From contig CM070721.1 in assembly GCA_036346275.1 (NCBI GenBank), forward strand, positions 8,754,452 through 8,818,451: a stretch of 64,000 bases of DNA, written 5' to 3'. Origin of the DNA: Otatea glauca. Its lineage: Eukaryota; Streptophyta; Magnoliopsida; Poales; Poaceae. This document shows positions 36,507 to 48,061 of this stretch, piece after piece. Every line of letters begins with the position of its first letter. Positions within the stretch are counted from its first letter, which is position 1. The translations under genes and the position numbers were made by a program. Below the pieces are notes generated by a model. That model worked only from the letters and a program-made list of their open reading frames with translations, ran no database searches and was not told the origin of the DNA.

Positions 36507-37800
36507 GTGATGAGCCCTGCACAAAGTACAGAGCTGGTGCATAAAAGGACTAGCACGACAACCACAGAACCACTAGAGGCCTCTACTAAAAAGGCTAGGC
36601 TCACAAAGGCCATAGCGCCCCCTCAGGTACATGGATGGTACATTGACAAAGCGAAAGAGAGCGAGCGTGTCGACTTCAATGTTAGATACAGAAAGGGACA
36701 TTTCCACCGCGAGAAGGATGGGACATTCCCAGTTAGTTTTGAGGATCTGTTCCGTCTGTACCAACTGATAGCCATCGATATTTCTACTGTACGATTCTGG
36801 ACGCTATGAGTATCGCACCACGTTGCACGACCTTATGACTTCCATAGGATTTTGCATTACGCTTTTTAACATTTAATGCGAGTTGCAGGGCGATGAGGCA
36901 GCGGGTCGTGACGAATCGACAACTAGTTAGGTTCGTCGACCCTGAGCTTGTGTCCGCGACGATGGCTAGACTTCAACCGGAATGGGTTGCCGGCTACATC
37001 AAGAGGGCATTGCAAGCTGAGTCGAAGAAGGGCTTCATTCTATTCCCGTACCACGAGGAGTAAGTACTACTTCACTGTTCAATTACTTCTACACACTAAA
37101 ACCGTATATGAACTTATTTTCTTCGCTGCATACCATTTAATAAGCAACCATTGGGTTCTACTCGTGCTCCTTCCGAGCGACAACAAAGTGTACACTTTTA
37201 ATTCGCTTGATAAGAGAACGATGGCCTACGCGATCAAGCCTCCTTTGGAGCAGTAAGTGCACCACTCTTATCTAACATTTTCTGTATTTAACTACATTCA
37301 TTATTTTTTTACTCAACGACATCTTTCCAATGTATATAGGGTTTCAAGGAATACGTCAAGCGGGAGGGACACACGACGACAAAAAGGGCTCCAAGCTGGA
37401 GTATGTCAGCTTTAAGGTACAAGTGGCTATCATATATAAGATTTAGATTTTCTGACATATTTTCTTTGTCTCTTAATTTATTTTTCTTTCTTCATAGTGT
37501 CATCAACAGGCGTGACGATCACTGTGGTTTGTATGTCATGCAACACATGGTGATCTTGATTGTCGGCTCGACTGCTTCCCTAAGATAGTACATGCATATA
37601 CAATTAGTCTTTCACATGAAAATTTGAAAACTCAAATTAGAGCACTCGTTTCTATCTTGTAGCATACCGTTATCCCCCAGAAGAGTGTAGACAGCACTGC
37701 ACTCAACAAGATACGAGACCACTTATGCCAGTGGTACTGGATAGAATGCTTATCGGAGGACGGACGGTTTAGAGATCCCAAAAGCTCCTACTAGACCAGA
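36507..37800 (+). pseudogene. CACTA1 Ulp1-like (C48) cysteine protease domain
   Basis: Plus-strand exon-like pieces give a C-terminal Ulp1 protease domain: WYIDKAKESERVDF (about 36635), a stretch ending FILFPYHEE (36892-37063), HWVLLVLLPSDNKVYTFNSL (about 37149-37208) and DDHCGLYVMQHM (about 37512-37547). The likely catalytic His codon is 37149-37151, Asp 37209-37211 and Cys 37523-37525, with CHQQ just before the last. GT/AG-like junctions separate the pieces, and one frame change lies between CHQQ and DDHCG. Ulp1 enzymes cleave SUMO; what the domain does in CACTA elements is not established. CACTA2 has the same domain. Confidence 0.75.
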
Positions 37801-37989
37801 TGTGAACAAATATTACATATCTGAATGCAAGCATGTGTACTTATGGTTAAGCATGTTTACGTTCTATTTTGTTAACGAATGTGATATGTGTTTGTTGTAA
37901 CAAAGTGTTCATGTTCTTTGAATGTGATATGTTGTCTGTAATTTCTGTGTGAATGTGATATGTGCATATTGTGTGGAATATGTGCTGAT

Positions 37990-38631
37990 TAGAATGTGAT
38001 AGCACACCACACCCCTTCATCTCTATCGGTTCTCACAAGAAAATGATAGAGATGTGACGGTCATCTCTATCGGTTCTTTGAAAGAAGCGATAAGGATGAT
38101 GAACTCATCTCTATCGGTTCTTTACAAGAAGTGATAGAGATGAGTATCTTCATCTCTATCGGTTCTTTCAAAGACGTGATAGAGATGATTAGATTATCTC
38201 TATCGGTTCTTTTTAAGAAGCGATAGAGATGATACAGTCATCTCTATCGGTTCTTTATAAGAAGCGATAGAGATAATGGTATTATCTCTATCGGTTCTTT
38301 GAAAAAAACGATAGAGATGGTATATTCATCTCTATCGGTTCTTTATAAGAAGCGATAGAGATGATTGTCTTATCTCTATCGGTTCTTACAAAGAACCGAT
38401 AGAGATGACTGTATCATCTCTATCGCTTCTTACAAAGAACCGATAGAGATATGACCATCATCTCTATCGCTTCTTATAAAGAAGCGATAGAGATGACCAT
38501 ATCATCTCTATTGGGCAAGAACCGACTGTAATAATGCCCGCCTCATCTCTGTCTCATGACTTTATGTCACCACTAGAACCGACTGTGATGACGAAAAAGA
38601 ACCGATTGTGATGTATATTTGTACAGTAGTG
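37990..38631. repeat. CACTA1 right subterminal array and TIR
   Basis: About 20 alternating copies of atctctatcg and its complement run from 38020 to 38510. They end in a few tgtgatg variants and the TIR (minus-strand start CACTACTGTACAA) at 38631. The unit differs at one base from the left array (atcactatcg). Confidence 0.9.
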
Positions 38632-38962
38632 AATCTAATAAAGTGATGAGATAACACAATTCCTCTCTATATTATGTGTACTCTTTATTTGTGTGCGTAA
38701 ATGACTTTGTTTTACAACACATTATCAACACGAAGCTCTAGATCCATGGAGTCAAGCAGAAGATCGCTGGCTAGCTCCATGTCATTGACCTTGTCAACAA
38801 GGATGATGCATAACATACACACTTGGCCGGTGGCAATCTCGTACGTGCAGGAGCCGACCGCGAGGAAGCAGTAGCCTCGAGGACATCAAGTGCCTCAACC
38901 AGGATGACCTGCTCCCGACGCCGCACTAGGCATACAGCCGCTCGACATCCCGCTCGGATGCG
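38632..38962. other. Flank between CACTA1 and small hAT element
   Basis: No gene recognised. An AATAAAG signal (38638), a run ending ttacaaca and then cattatcaacacgaagctct (about 38729) could be the end of a copia-type LTR with its primer site. This is unproven because neither the start of that LTR nor a partner copy is visible. Confidence 0.25.
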
Positions 38963-38969
38963 GCACGAA

Positions 38970-39680
38970 TAGAGGTGGGCGTCGTGTTAGATCAGGCCGG
39001 TCTGGTATGGATTTATCGCGCTTCGTGTCTATCGTGCCCGTCATGCCGTGCAGACCCAGCTCGCCTTCGGTGAGCTCAGGCACGGCCTATTGCGCTTCGT
39101 GCCTGCTCGTGTCGTGCCGGCCCAAGTCCGACCTAATTGCACTATTGCAACGAGAGGAAAGGAGCCGGAGACACATAGAGTTGAGGCAGTAGACACAAAT
39201 ATTATGAGAAAAAGATCTAAATTTTATTTATTCTTGAATAGTTACATAGAACGAGGGGATGTGCTGAACACGGACGAGAGGGGACAATGGACGAGAAAGA
39301 GAGTGAGCGAGACAGGCGAGAGAGATTAAAAGAGATGGGTGAAATAGAGAGCTGAGAGAGATTGAGAGGGAAAGCAGTTTCTTACACCATCTCTCAATCT
39401 CTCTCAGCTCTCTCTCCCCTCTTATCCGTCTCTCTTAGGTATCGGCGACGGGTGTGACGTTCGTGCTGCTGGATGTGTCTATGACGCTCATACTCTGTGA
39501 GTCGGTGTCCTTCATATTGAACTTCTTCCTCATACCTTAGGTCATCGGACCCGCTACACTCTATTCTACAGTGTCCTATCGATCTAACACGATCCACTTT
39601 GTACTAGATCAGACTTTAGACCGAACTATACTATTATACCTCAGGTCGACCCTTTTAGTCCGCCGGAGTGCCCAGCTCTA
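38970..39680 (-). mobile_element. Non-autonomous hAT element (711 bp)
   Basis: It begins TAGAGGTGGGC and ends with the complement TAGAGCTGGGC, flanked by GCACGAA at 38963-38969 and 39681-39687. The match is 7 bp, or 7 of 8 if counted ggcacgaa/agcacgaa, as expected for hAT. Its first 200 bp align with the 3' end of the hAT element at 2266-2492 in the opposite orientation. It has no transposase frame. The short frames inside are not convincing genes. Confidence 0.82.
39346..39413. repeat. Perfect 23-bp inverted repeat (hairpin)
   Basis: The left arm 39346-39368 and right arm 39391-39413 are exact complements over 23 bp, separated by 22 bases. The arms are purine/pyrimidine rich (GAGAG-type). 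It lies inside the small hAT element, right of its middle. Confidence 0.9.
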
Positions 39681-39687
39681 GCACGAA

Positions 39688-40166
39688 GCTCCCGCCGAAC
39701 TGCTGTCTTGTACGAAGTAAACGAAAAAAAAAGGGCCGGCTAGCTGTCTGGTCTCCTCCACACAGAGCATGCAACTTTGACAAGTGCCATTGACAAATAT
39801 GCCAAGCAAGCCTAGTAAAGCTACGATGGGCATCCTTGAAAGTCTGGAGTGGCAAGTTGCACGGCTTCGTTTGCTGGCCGGCGAGCTCACAGGAGCGGAA
39901 GGAGGCCAGACAGCCTGAGCGCATGTACTCCGCACGGTTTTCTTCTGGGTTGACGGCGAGATGTGCGTAGGAGCGAGCTCTGGGGTCTGTCCATACGAAG
40001 ATGTATATGCATGTGTGATCCACCGCATGCGTGCCTTCTGTTGATTCATGTATCAAGATTGTCTTCCTACATCAATTGATACTGTATCGAATTTCGACCA
40101 ACATAAAACGATTAATCTACTTTAAGCCATACGTAAGTCTGTGTCACGTAAGTAAACCGCATTTAA
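39688..40166 (-). other. Flank with two overlapping open frames of unknown nature
   Basis: Minus-strand frames 39655-40056 (133 codons, MIHESTEGTHAVDH...) and 39678-40049 overlap in different frames. I recognise no domain. The first frame runs into the hAT terminus at 39680, so its end cannot be original. Base composition is less AT-rich than the neighbourhood. It may be a remnant of an old element or gene. Confidence 0.25.
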
Positions 40167-40584
40167 TGTAACATCCCAAAATCCAAAAATAGATAAAATA
40201 AAATCTAAAAATAAATAAAATAAAATTTTCAGTTTGAAATGTGATTTAGTTTTGAATTTTCACATTTTCTGAATTTTGACTTAAAGAAAAATCAATTTTC
40301 TTATTGAACTTATCTTTTCTAAATAATGAAAACCAAGATCACAAAATGAATAAAATGAAAAATATATTTGACATTGTAATCTTAATCTTATTTTACCTCT
40401 TTTCTGTATTTTCAAATGAAAAATATATTTGACATTGTAATCTTAATCTTATTTTACCTCTTTTCTGTATTTTCTCGAATTTTTGGCCTTAAATAAAATT
40501 ATTTTTAGCATTTGATCTTTCATTCATAAATTATAGAATTTAAAATCCCATATAAAAAATCTGGAAATTTATATTTAAATTATG
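40167..40584 (+). repeat. LTR fragment starting TGTAACATCCC
   Basis: Starts with the same TGTAACATCCCAAAAT as the Tekay-type LTR but diverges soon after. About 420 bp on, a second LTR start (TGTAACATCCTG, 40585) takes over. It is probably the 5' end of an old LTR interrupted by the next one. It contains a 61-bp tandem duplication. Confidence 0.45.
40353..40474. repeat. Tandem duplication, two 61-bp units
   Basis: The stretch starting aaatgaaaaatatatttg at 40353 recurs at 40414 and continues nearly identically for about 61 bp. Confidence 0.85.
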
Positions 40585-43500
40585 TGTAACATCCTGAAAA
40601 TTTCAAATAAGAAAAATTAAAATTTAAAGTTTTAAAATTAAATTGAATAAAATTTTTAATTAAAAATTAAAAGAATGAATTGAAATATTAACTTCTATTT
40701 CAATATCTTGAAATTCAACCTTAATAAAATGTTGAGTCACAAAATAAACCTTCAAATAAAAAAATATGAAAATGAGTAGAAAATAAAATTTACTTTGAAA
40801 TTTCATTTAATCCAAAATTTTCTTGAATTTTGGTACTTAAGAAAATCTTTTGTTGCAATGATTTCATTTTCACCTCAATGCAAAACTCAAAATATAATGA
40901 GAGATTAAATTTTAATATTTAATTATAATTAATAATGCTTATTCTGAATTTTCTGGAACCTCCTGACTTTTCTTGGATTTCTTTGATTATTTCTCTAAAG
41001 GAGAATTCATTTTAATAATCATTTAAGTATTGGATAAGTAATAAGAAAAGAAATGTACAATAACAAAATAAGAAAAATCCTTGTAAAATCTTTGGAGCTA
41101 TTCCAGAACCCTAAAAAATAATTTAAAAGTCAAATCAATGTATTTAAAGAAGAAATGAAAGGCAAATTAATGTATCTTGACCATAAACAGTGAAGATGTC
41201 AGAATTAAATGAAAATATTCTTTCATCATTTTGACCAGACATTTTTATATTATCTTCATTATGGATAGGGTCATCAACAATAAAAATATCAGGAAATAAT
41301 GATTAAATTTGGTAATTATAAAAATTCAAAAACTGAAAAGCTGAAAATCTGAAAATACAAATGTTAGAATTTGAATAAATAAATTATAAAGTATATGAAT
41401 CTGAAAATTTTACAGGAGACTATTATACCCATAATTAACCTTTATAAAAGCTTCAAAAATATTTGATAAGTTGTATACTCCCAGATAAATTAAATTCAGA
41501 AAACTGAAATCTATGCATAGTGTACTATCAGAAGTTTTATAAATTCTACAGGCATCAGATAAGTATGAAAATTTAACAGTATGATCTACCTTATCCCTAG
41601 TACACGCAATAAAATTCTCATTAAATTACCATCATGATAGCTAACTGATTCAATGAACTTATCCTAGCTCCGATCGCTGAAATTGCTTGAGGTCACCTCG
41701 TCGTTCACTGCCAAGCGGGACCGAAGCCACTGTGCGGCCGACCTGCCAACGACAAGCGCTATTCTTCTTCTTCCTCCAGGCGCTGGTGCCCCGAGCCGAA
41801 CCCGCGTCATCTGTAGCAACTGCTGGTCACTGTAGCTTCGTCATCCTTGCCTGTAGCTCGCGCCACCGAGGCTCCGGCCTTATCCCCTCCTTGCCAGGCG
41901 GAGCTCTTCATCGTGAATCCTGCTGAGCTGCCCATGCCATCTCCTGTGCAGCACCGTGTATCTTCTCGTCGAGTTCACAACCGGAGTCGGCCTCATCTCC
42001 ATCTAATCCTTGACTATAAATATCACCCCTAAGCTCGTAGAGCCTCGCACATCACTTCCCCTCTCCGTCCATTAGCACTCATTCCCCAAATAGCCACCAA
42101 TTTCTCTCTTCTTCCAACATAATCGAAGAACCCTAGAATCGGCCTAAACTCGAATTGAGACGGTATACATAGTCTTTGTCTAATTCCTTCACCTCTTATC
42201 ATCAGTGTCTCATAAGGATCAAAACCCCTCCATTTGTTTCAGGTTTCATCCACCATAGCTCCGCCGCCTCTTTGACCCTTCTTCCCTAAGCACAGCACAC
42301 GTAGCAAGCCAACCCAATCAATCTCTTCAGCCATTAGCAGGTAAAATGGAACATGTTGGACCTCTGACTCTCAACTTGGAACCGATCACGCTCGGAAAGC
42401 TCCCAATCATCGACGCGGCATGACCGCCATGGTTGTCGTCGCCTCCTCTCGGTGGCGCACCAACTCCGGCCACCACCGGTAGCCCTGAGACATCCCCTAG
42501 ATGCGAACGGACTCACTGGTCCTTGTGGTGCCACCGCTTCGCCGTCTCCGATGTCCTTTCACCGCCGGCGATCGCGGAAGCATTCTGCTCTATTCTCGGG
42601 TGTATGACACGGGAGCCACACTCGTCAATCGGCTAGTTTAAAGAAAATCCCGTGAAAAAGAAAGACGCTTTCAATATGTTGAAGGAGTATTTCCAATTTT
42701 CACTGGATTTTCATGACCGACTCAATTTCATTTGTTTATATGTGTCGCATCTTTAATCCAAACAATATGAAACAAAATTATAAATTCATCTAAAATCAAG
42801 TACATTTAGAATATGCAAAAACATTTTGAAAAATAACACTGAATGAATTTAAAATTCAAATTTAAAAAAAGGCTAAAAGAGAGGCTGCATATAAAAATTT
42901 CACAAATGAACTTAGAATGAAATGAAACTAATTTTGCTAATATCTTTATACTTCCAGCAGTCCAAATATATAAAAATATTTAAATTTCAATTATGTTTGA
43001 ATCATTTTTTATTAAAGATTAGTTTCAATACACTACATATTCAAAAGGATATAATTTGTATAAGAGAAAATTAGGATGAGTAGAATCGATTTCTAAATGC
43101 TATTATGCCAGTAGATCATCTAAGTATGCTAAAACACATAAGAAATAATCTTGACTTGAATTGTTTCATGAATAAGAAGGAGACTTACAGATATGCATGT
43201 ATTGAGTAAACTAGCAGTAGTAGTATACATGAATGCATGTGTAGAATGGACCATGGAACTATTTCACTTTACAGCAACAAAATGTTTAAGAAAATGAACT
43301 TGATTTGGAATAAGACTTATAAATGGAATATGAACCAAATGTGAATTTATGTTCATATGTATAATAACTAAGAGTAGTATTTATAGATAGATGCATACAT
43401 TCCAGAATAATCAAGAAACTGATTCTCTGCTATTGAACTGTTTTGAATACAACAACAGTAGTTTGCATATGCATAAAACCTCATAAATTAAGTATCAAAT

Positions 43501-44534
43501 TAGGCAAATCTAATCTTAGTACACTCTTTGAGATAAGCTTATGATAATCGGCAAAAAGAACTAATTTGGATTGCTTTCATAATAAACTTCATCTTTCCTA
43601 TGCATGTAAAACATCTCCCTGTGCATGTAAAACATCTCAGCTAAAAGCAAAATAATGCCAAACCAATTTTAAAACACTTCTAGGATCATACCCTGCTAAT
43701 GCCAGAAAAATGAGTAAGTAATCATGTTTAGTGTAATCGCAAACATAAAATGAAATCCGTTTCCCGATAACGTCAATTTTGTGATCATTTAAGCCTTTTC
43801 GGAAACTCATAAGACAACTCGTCTAAATAGAAATTTCATGAAGAACAGCCTAGAAAAGATCTTTAGGATATGGTCTACCATAATCTAAAAAAATATTCTT
43901 TATATAACTTGCTTTTCAACTAAATCCTGCTAGTTTAATACCTCTAAGTGTTATGGTCAACAGCAACGCATTATATGAATAGTGGAACTTAAGAAACTTA
44001 CAGATAAAATACCTATGCAACTAGAATCATAGAGTAACCATGGCCAGTAGCCTTGTTTTGTAGATCTCAGCATGTGTAAATCACCTTATATGGAAAACAT
44101 ATAAGACTAATCATATATTGCATCTTGCTAATACGATTTCTTATAACAAGAACCATAATACTATATAAGGTGTTTTAGCGATGAATAAAACATCTCGTCT
44201 AAATCCTAAAATTTATGAAATCAACTTAGAAATGCTCCTCAATATATATACTACCTCATTCTAAAGAAATAATCTCATTTCATGATGCTCTGCATGTAAA
44301 TCCTATCAGCCAAATAGCCTTAAGTATTATGATCTCTAAAATTAGTAATACAAGTAATCGAACTTAATAACAATTAGAAAATCAGTAAGATATTTGCATC
44401 ACCAGAATCTTCTTAAAAAGCATGAATATATATAATCATTAACTTAACATAACAAATCTAGCATATTCAAAACTAATTCTTATGCAAAGTTAATTAAAGA
44501 ATAAGTACTATTCATATATATATCATACAACAAG
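40585..44534 (+). repeat. Diverged LARD-type LTR, left part
   Basis: It starts TGTAACATCCTGAAAATTTC, like the LARD LTR read on the minus strand, and follows the same plan in the opposite orientation. An AT-rich start is followed by a GC-rich block with TATA (41660-42640). AT-rich sequence comes next, with an anchor near 43870 (atggtctaccata) matching the complement of 20300. Divergence is much higher than between the two young LARD LTRs. It is split by CACTA2 at 44534 and resumes at 52872. It is probably a solo or truncated LTR, since no internal region follows. Confidence 0.7.
42014..42023 (+). promoter_or_regulatory. TATA box of the diverged LTR
   Basis: CTATAAATAT lies at the position equivalent to the TATA box of the young LARD LTRs, here on the plus strand, at the end of the GC-rich block. 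Confidence 0.5.
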
Positions 44535-44825
44535 CACTACTACAGAAAAGCTTATCACAGACGGTTTCCCGAACCGTCTGTAACCATGTGTAAGTGATGT
44601 TACGGTATATCACAGACGGTTTAGAAATCGTCTGTGATAGAAGATATCACAGACGGTTTCAAACTAAAACCGTCTGTGATATCATAACATCACAGACGGT
44701 TTCTAAACTGTCTGTGATGTTATGATATCACAGACGGTTTTAGTTTGAAATCGTATGTTACATCACTACATCACAGACCGTTTTTAATTAAAAACCATCT
44801 GTGATAAGACTTCCAACAGACAACC
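44535..44825. repeat. CACTA2 left TIR and subterminal array
   Basis: After the TIR, about ten direct and inverted copies of tatcacagacggttt occur up to 44815, often as facing pairs that could fold back. Confidence 0.9.
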
Positions 44826-45149
44826 ATTTTTCTATTTATTGGCTAGCCTCAGGGAATGCTAGCCACGCCCTCTGGAAAAAAGCAGATTACAAAATAACTA
44901 AACTCACATTACAACCATTTTAGATTACAAGCATTACATCCAATTCATCAATCAACTCAGATTACATCACAGCGTGAAGCATATTACGTATAGATTAATA
45001 CTGCACGGCACATCTCTTTCAAAAATGAGCTCAGATATATTAACCAAATATAACTCAATACCATTAATCAATTAATAGAATACACAACTACAATTTACAA
45101 ATCCACAGCACAAGTTTGACAATTAACCCAAATGGTAATTCAGAAAAAA

Positions 45150-46010
45150 TACAACTCCTGAAGTTATAAGGCAACGTGGAACTCGCCTTTTTCATTTAAG
45201 ACTTGACTGAGCAAGAAGGCACAAAGCTGTCCTCGAATCCACTCCAGATCGGCCTCTTCCAATGCAGTTGTTACCTGATTGGGCATTTTCTTAGTGACAA
45301 GGAGTTCCATGTTGTGGCAAACGTAAAATCCACAACGGTTATTTCCCTTTCCCTGCTGGTGGCACTGCAAATATAGATTTGGTTAGTTCCAGAATCATTA
45401 TTACGTAGTATATATAGGATTATTGTGTATAGCGGATACCGAAAAATTAAAATCGTGATTCAGCTTCGCCTTGTCCTTGCTAGAAGGCCCTCCATAAGCT
45501 TTGTACACTTTGAACGCACTACGTGATTGCAAAAGGTTAGCCTCAGCTATTCCAGGAGAAATATACATGTTGAACAACCTACATGACCATGTTATCTTTG
45601 GAGGAAACGTGACTAATTACCTGGTGATTAATTTTGTGATAGGTTTTAAGTCGCGGATGCCACTCTGTAAGGAATCAAGGTAAATAACCCGATTCGTCGA
45701 TGGATGAATTACAATGAGAACCCAGTGAAACCTACAAAAGTATGTCGGCATGGTTAATTAACAAAACAAAGTTGCGAGCATAATGCAAATCAAATTAGCA
45801 CTTACCCTGGGTTGTAGGGTAAAAGTATGAACTCTTTATCTTTTTGAGCCGCCAAGGCCTCTGTGACGTATTTATCGACAAATACTAAATCTTTGTCCAT
45901 TGTTTGCTTGGAGACTATGTGTGGGTCCAGGAAACCCACCGATTGTTTGTTTTGTCTCGATTCATGAATCATGTATTTAAATATACAAAAGCATTGAGTC
46001 ATATATATAT
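45150..46010 (-). pseudogene. CACTA2 Ulp1-like (C48) cysteine protease domain
   Basis: Minus-strand pieces read in order: a stretch ending EFILLPYNPG (45802-46002); HWVLIVIHPSTNRVIYLDSL (about 45665-45727); and CHQQGKGNNRCGFYVCHNME (about 45310-45365), which runs on to about 45164. The likely His is near 45725, Asp near 45675, Gln in CHQQ near 45355 and Cys near 45335. All four expected catalytic positions can therefore be read. Intron-like gaps separate the pieces. The domain is the same as at the end of CACTA1. Its function in transposition is unknown. Confidence 0.78.
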
Positions 46011-46439
46011 ATGACTTTTATCGTTATTACACGAATGTAGACTATGAATGCAAACACTTACAATGTCCAGCATCTCAAGAGCACGGGGTCGAGAGCGTCG
46101 AGGTTGAAGACATCAAAAAGGTCCTTGAAGTCGACTATGAAGAATCCCCAATGACTCGTTGAATAGATGCTCAGGCTTGAAACTGACCGAGATACTCGTT
46201 ATGCGGTCTTGCACTGGCTTTTTAGCTTGTTCCATGCACCAATTCTGCAATCTAACGCAAGCCATATAAAGGTTCTTCATGCACTCTCCTATTACAAAAA
46301 GCTCTCCTAGCTGGTATACTCAGGCCAGCAGGGCAATCAGATAGTCCAATTTCTTTGTGATCTGCTTCGGTTTGCCCTTGACTTGCTTTCTGCTATAGGA
46401 AGTCTTCACGAGAAATGAGTGGGCACCATCCCACTAAAA

Positions 46440-48061
46440 GTCTTTTGATGCAGGGGGCACGGAAGTCGATTTGGTGCCCTACTGAGGTGCAGCAGATGAC
46501 TTAGGCAGTTGGGGAAAATCCGGTGATGGAGGACGGGCATCCAGGTAGATGTCGTTGCTGGGCCACTGGATAAAAGTGTGAATGGAGTCCCCCAGTGTCA
46601 CGATCTCATCGATTGGGGGTATCGATAGCAGGACGGTCTTGAAATTATCATTTACACCGTCCACACTAACCTTCGTGAATCTCGGTGCCACAAAGGTGTC
46701 GTGCACCAGCGCCCCTTCAATAAACGGATACACGACCCCCAAAGCAGCCGAAATAAGAATGGCACCATGGACAAGTCTCACTTGGAGAGTGCATCGTGTG
46801 GCCACCTACATAACGGTACACAACTAGCTACTGCGTCCAACAGCTATTTGTATGGAGCATTCAAGACATATATATATAAGTACCTTGATATCACAGACAG
46901 GAAATTTGCCATGTTCATCTTTGGGAGTGGCGGACGCACAGCTGCTCTTTTTGGTAGTGGGGCGGATTTTCCCACATACATCTGGGACTTGCGCAGGCTG
47001 ATTATTGAGCCTTTCCTCGAGGCTTTTAATCTTATTGTTGAATTCTTCTCTTAGTCTTTCCTCAATCTTTTGTACCAGTCGTTCCTCTCGCTCTGCTTTG
47101 TTTCTCTTCCTACTCCAGTATTTGTCAGAGTCGTCTGGGAATCCCGACTTCAAGGAACAAAAACCCCCATGCCTCGCGTGCGACCAGGGTGTTCCTTGTC
47201 TGGCAAAAAAGTGCCCTCCGAAGATTGTGTACTCAACGCTCCCTGCAAGATCCTGAAAAGTTATTTCACTTACGAAATTACGGACTAATTACGTACAAAA
47301 TTAGAAGTCTGATATCTTACCAGGAGTTGGTAGACTTCCTCGTCCGCGGGGTTTGTAAAGGAGACGGTGCCGGAAGACGTGGCACTTGACCTTGCTCTCA
47401 GCCAGTCTTTGGCACGTCGGTCAACGATACATGTAAATGGCACACATGCCTCCTCGTCCTCCCTCTCCCATTGGTCCCTCTTCCCCGCGTACCCAGCGGT
47501 GCCAAGTCTGTGGGGGTGGGTGCTCCTCGCCTGTAGGGCCTTGTGGGCTTCACTTTGACGTACGAATTCGTCTGTCGTCTTAACCTCAACAAAATTTTGC
47601 CATACGTCCACAGCAATGAACCCGTACTTAGAGAATGGAGTTCTGTCCTTATTGACATATTCCTTGACAAGCGTGCTCTTGAAATTCTTTCACGTCTTTC
47701 CCACCACTAGCAGTGCATACCGTCGCACTAAGCTCACAAAGTCTTCTGGGATATCAAACGAAGTCATAATTTCTGTCACCAAGTCATTGCGGCTCTCATC
47801 AGTCAGAGACTTCCAGGATGGACAGGTGATGGGGACTCGTTCCCATGTGACTATCCCGCACAATGTCCTAAATGCATTCACCGCCTTTCTTGGTTCGGTG
47901 GGGGGCCCATCCTTTCGATCAACCGTCGTGATGGTATATAGTTCTGTGGGCCTTTTATTTGCTCCTCTTGGACCTCGAGGAGGTTTTCTTTTGGATGACT
48001 CAACACATCTTTGAGACGACGAATGAGGGGACACCATCTTGCAATCTAGGCTGGTTGTCAT
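46440..48061 (-). pseudogene. CACTA2 second gene, Transposase_24-like part
   Basis: Minus-strand frames start with MTTSLDCKMVSPHSSSQRC at 48061. They continue through GPRGANKRPTELYTITTV, WERVPITCPSWKSLTDESR and FDIPEDFVSLVRRY, then HRLGTAGYAGKRDQWERE (47285-47670 region), a coiled-coil-like RKRNKAEREERLVQKIEERL (46824-47153) and DEIVTLGDSIHTFIQWP (46479-46805). The order matches CACTA1's split gene. The ATG at 48061 is the first in a frame with family similarity. Several introns or frame changes are implied. It is a plant En/Spm accessory transposase by family; a binding role at the subterminal repeats is inferred. Confidence 0.7.

Larger units (their letters stand above)
2781..38631 (+). mobile_element. 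CACTA (En/Spm) transposon CACTA1, with nested retrotransposons
   Basis: The left end is CACTACTACAGAATGG at 2781; the right end, read on the minus strand from 38631, is CACTACTGTACAAATATAC. Both TIRs run into subterminal repeat arrays. The 3-bp flanks are AAT at 2778-2780 and AAT at 38632-38634, as expected for CACTA target duplications. Its own sequence is 2781-8301 plus 35358-38631, about 8.8 kb; the rest is a nested gypsy element. It carries two plus-strand genes: a tnp2-type transposase and a second gene with Transposase_24-like and Ulp1-like parts. Both are frame-broken as read. Confidence 0.9.

Noticed and set aside
38632..38962. Copia LTR end and primer site
   Set aside because: Suggestive sequence near 38729, but no partner LTR, no copia coding region and no defined start. 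Recorded only as a low-confidence note.
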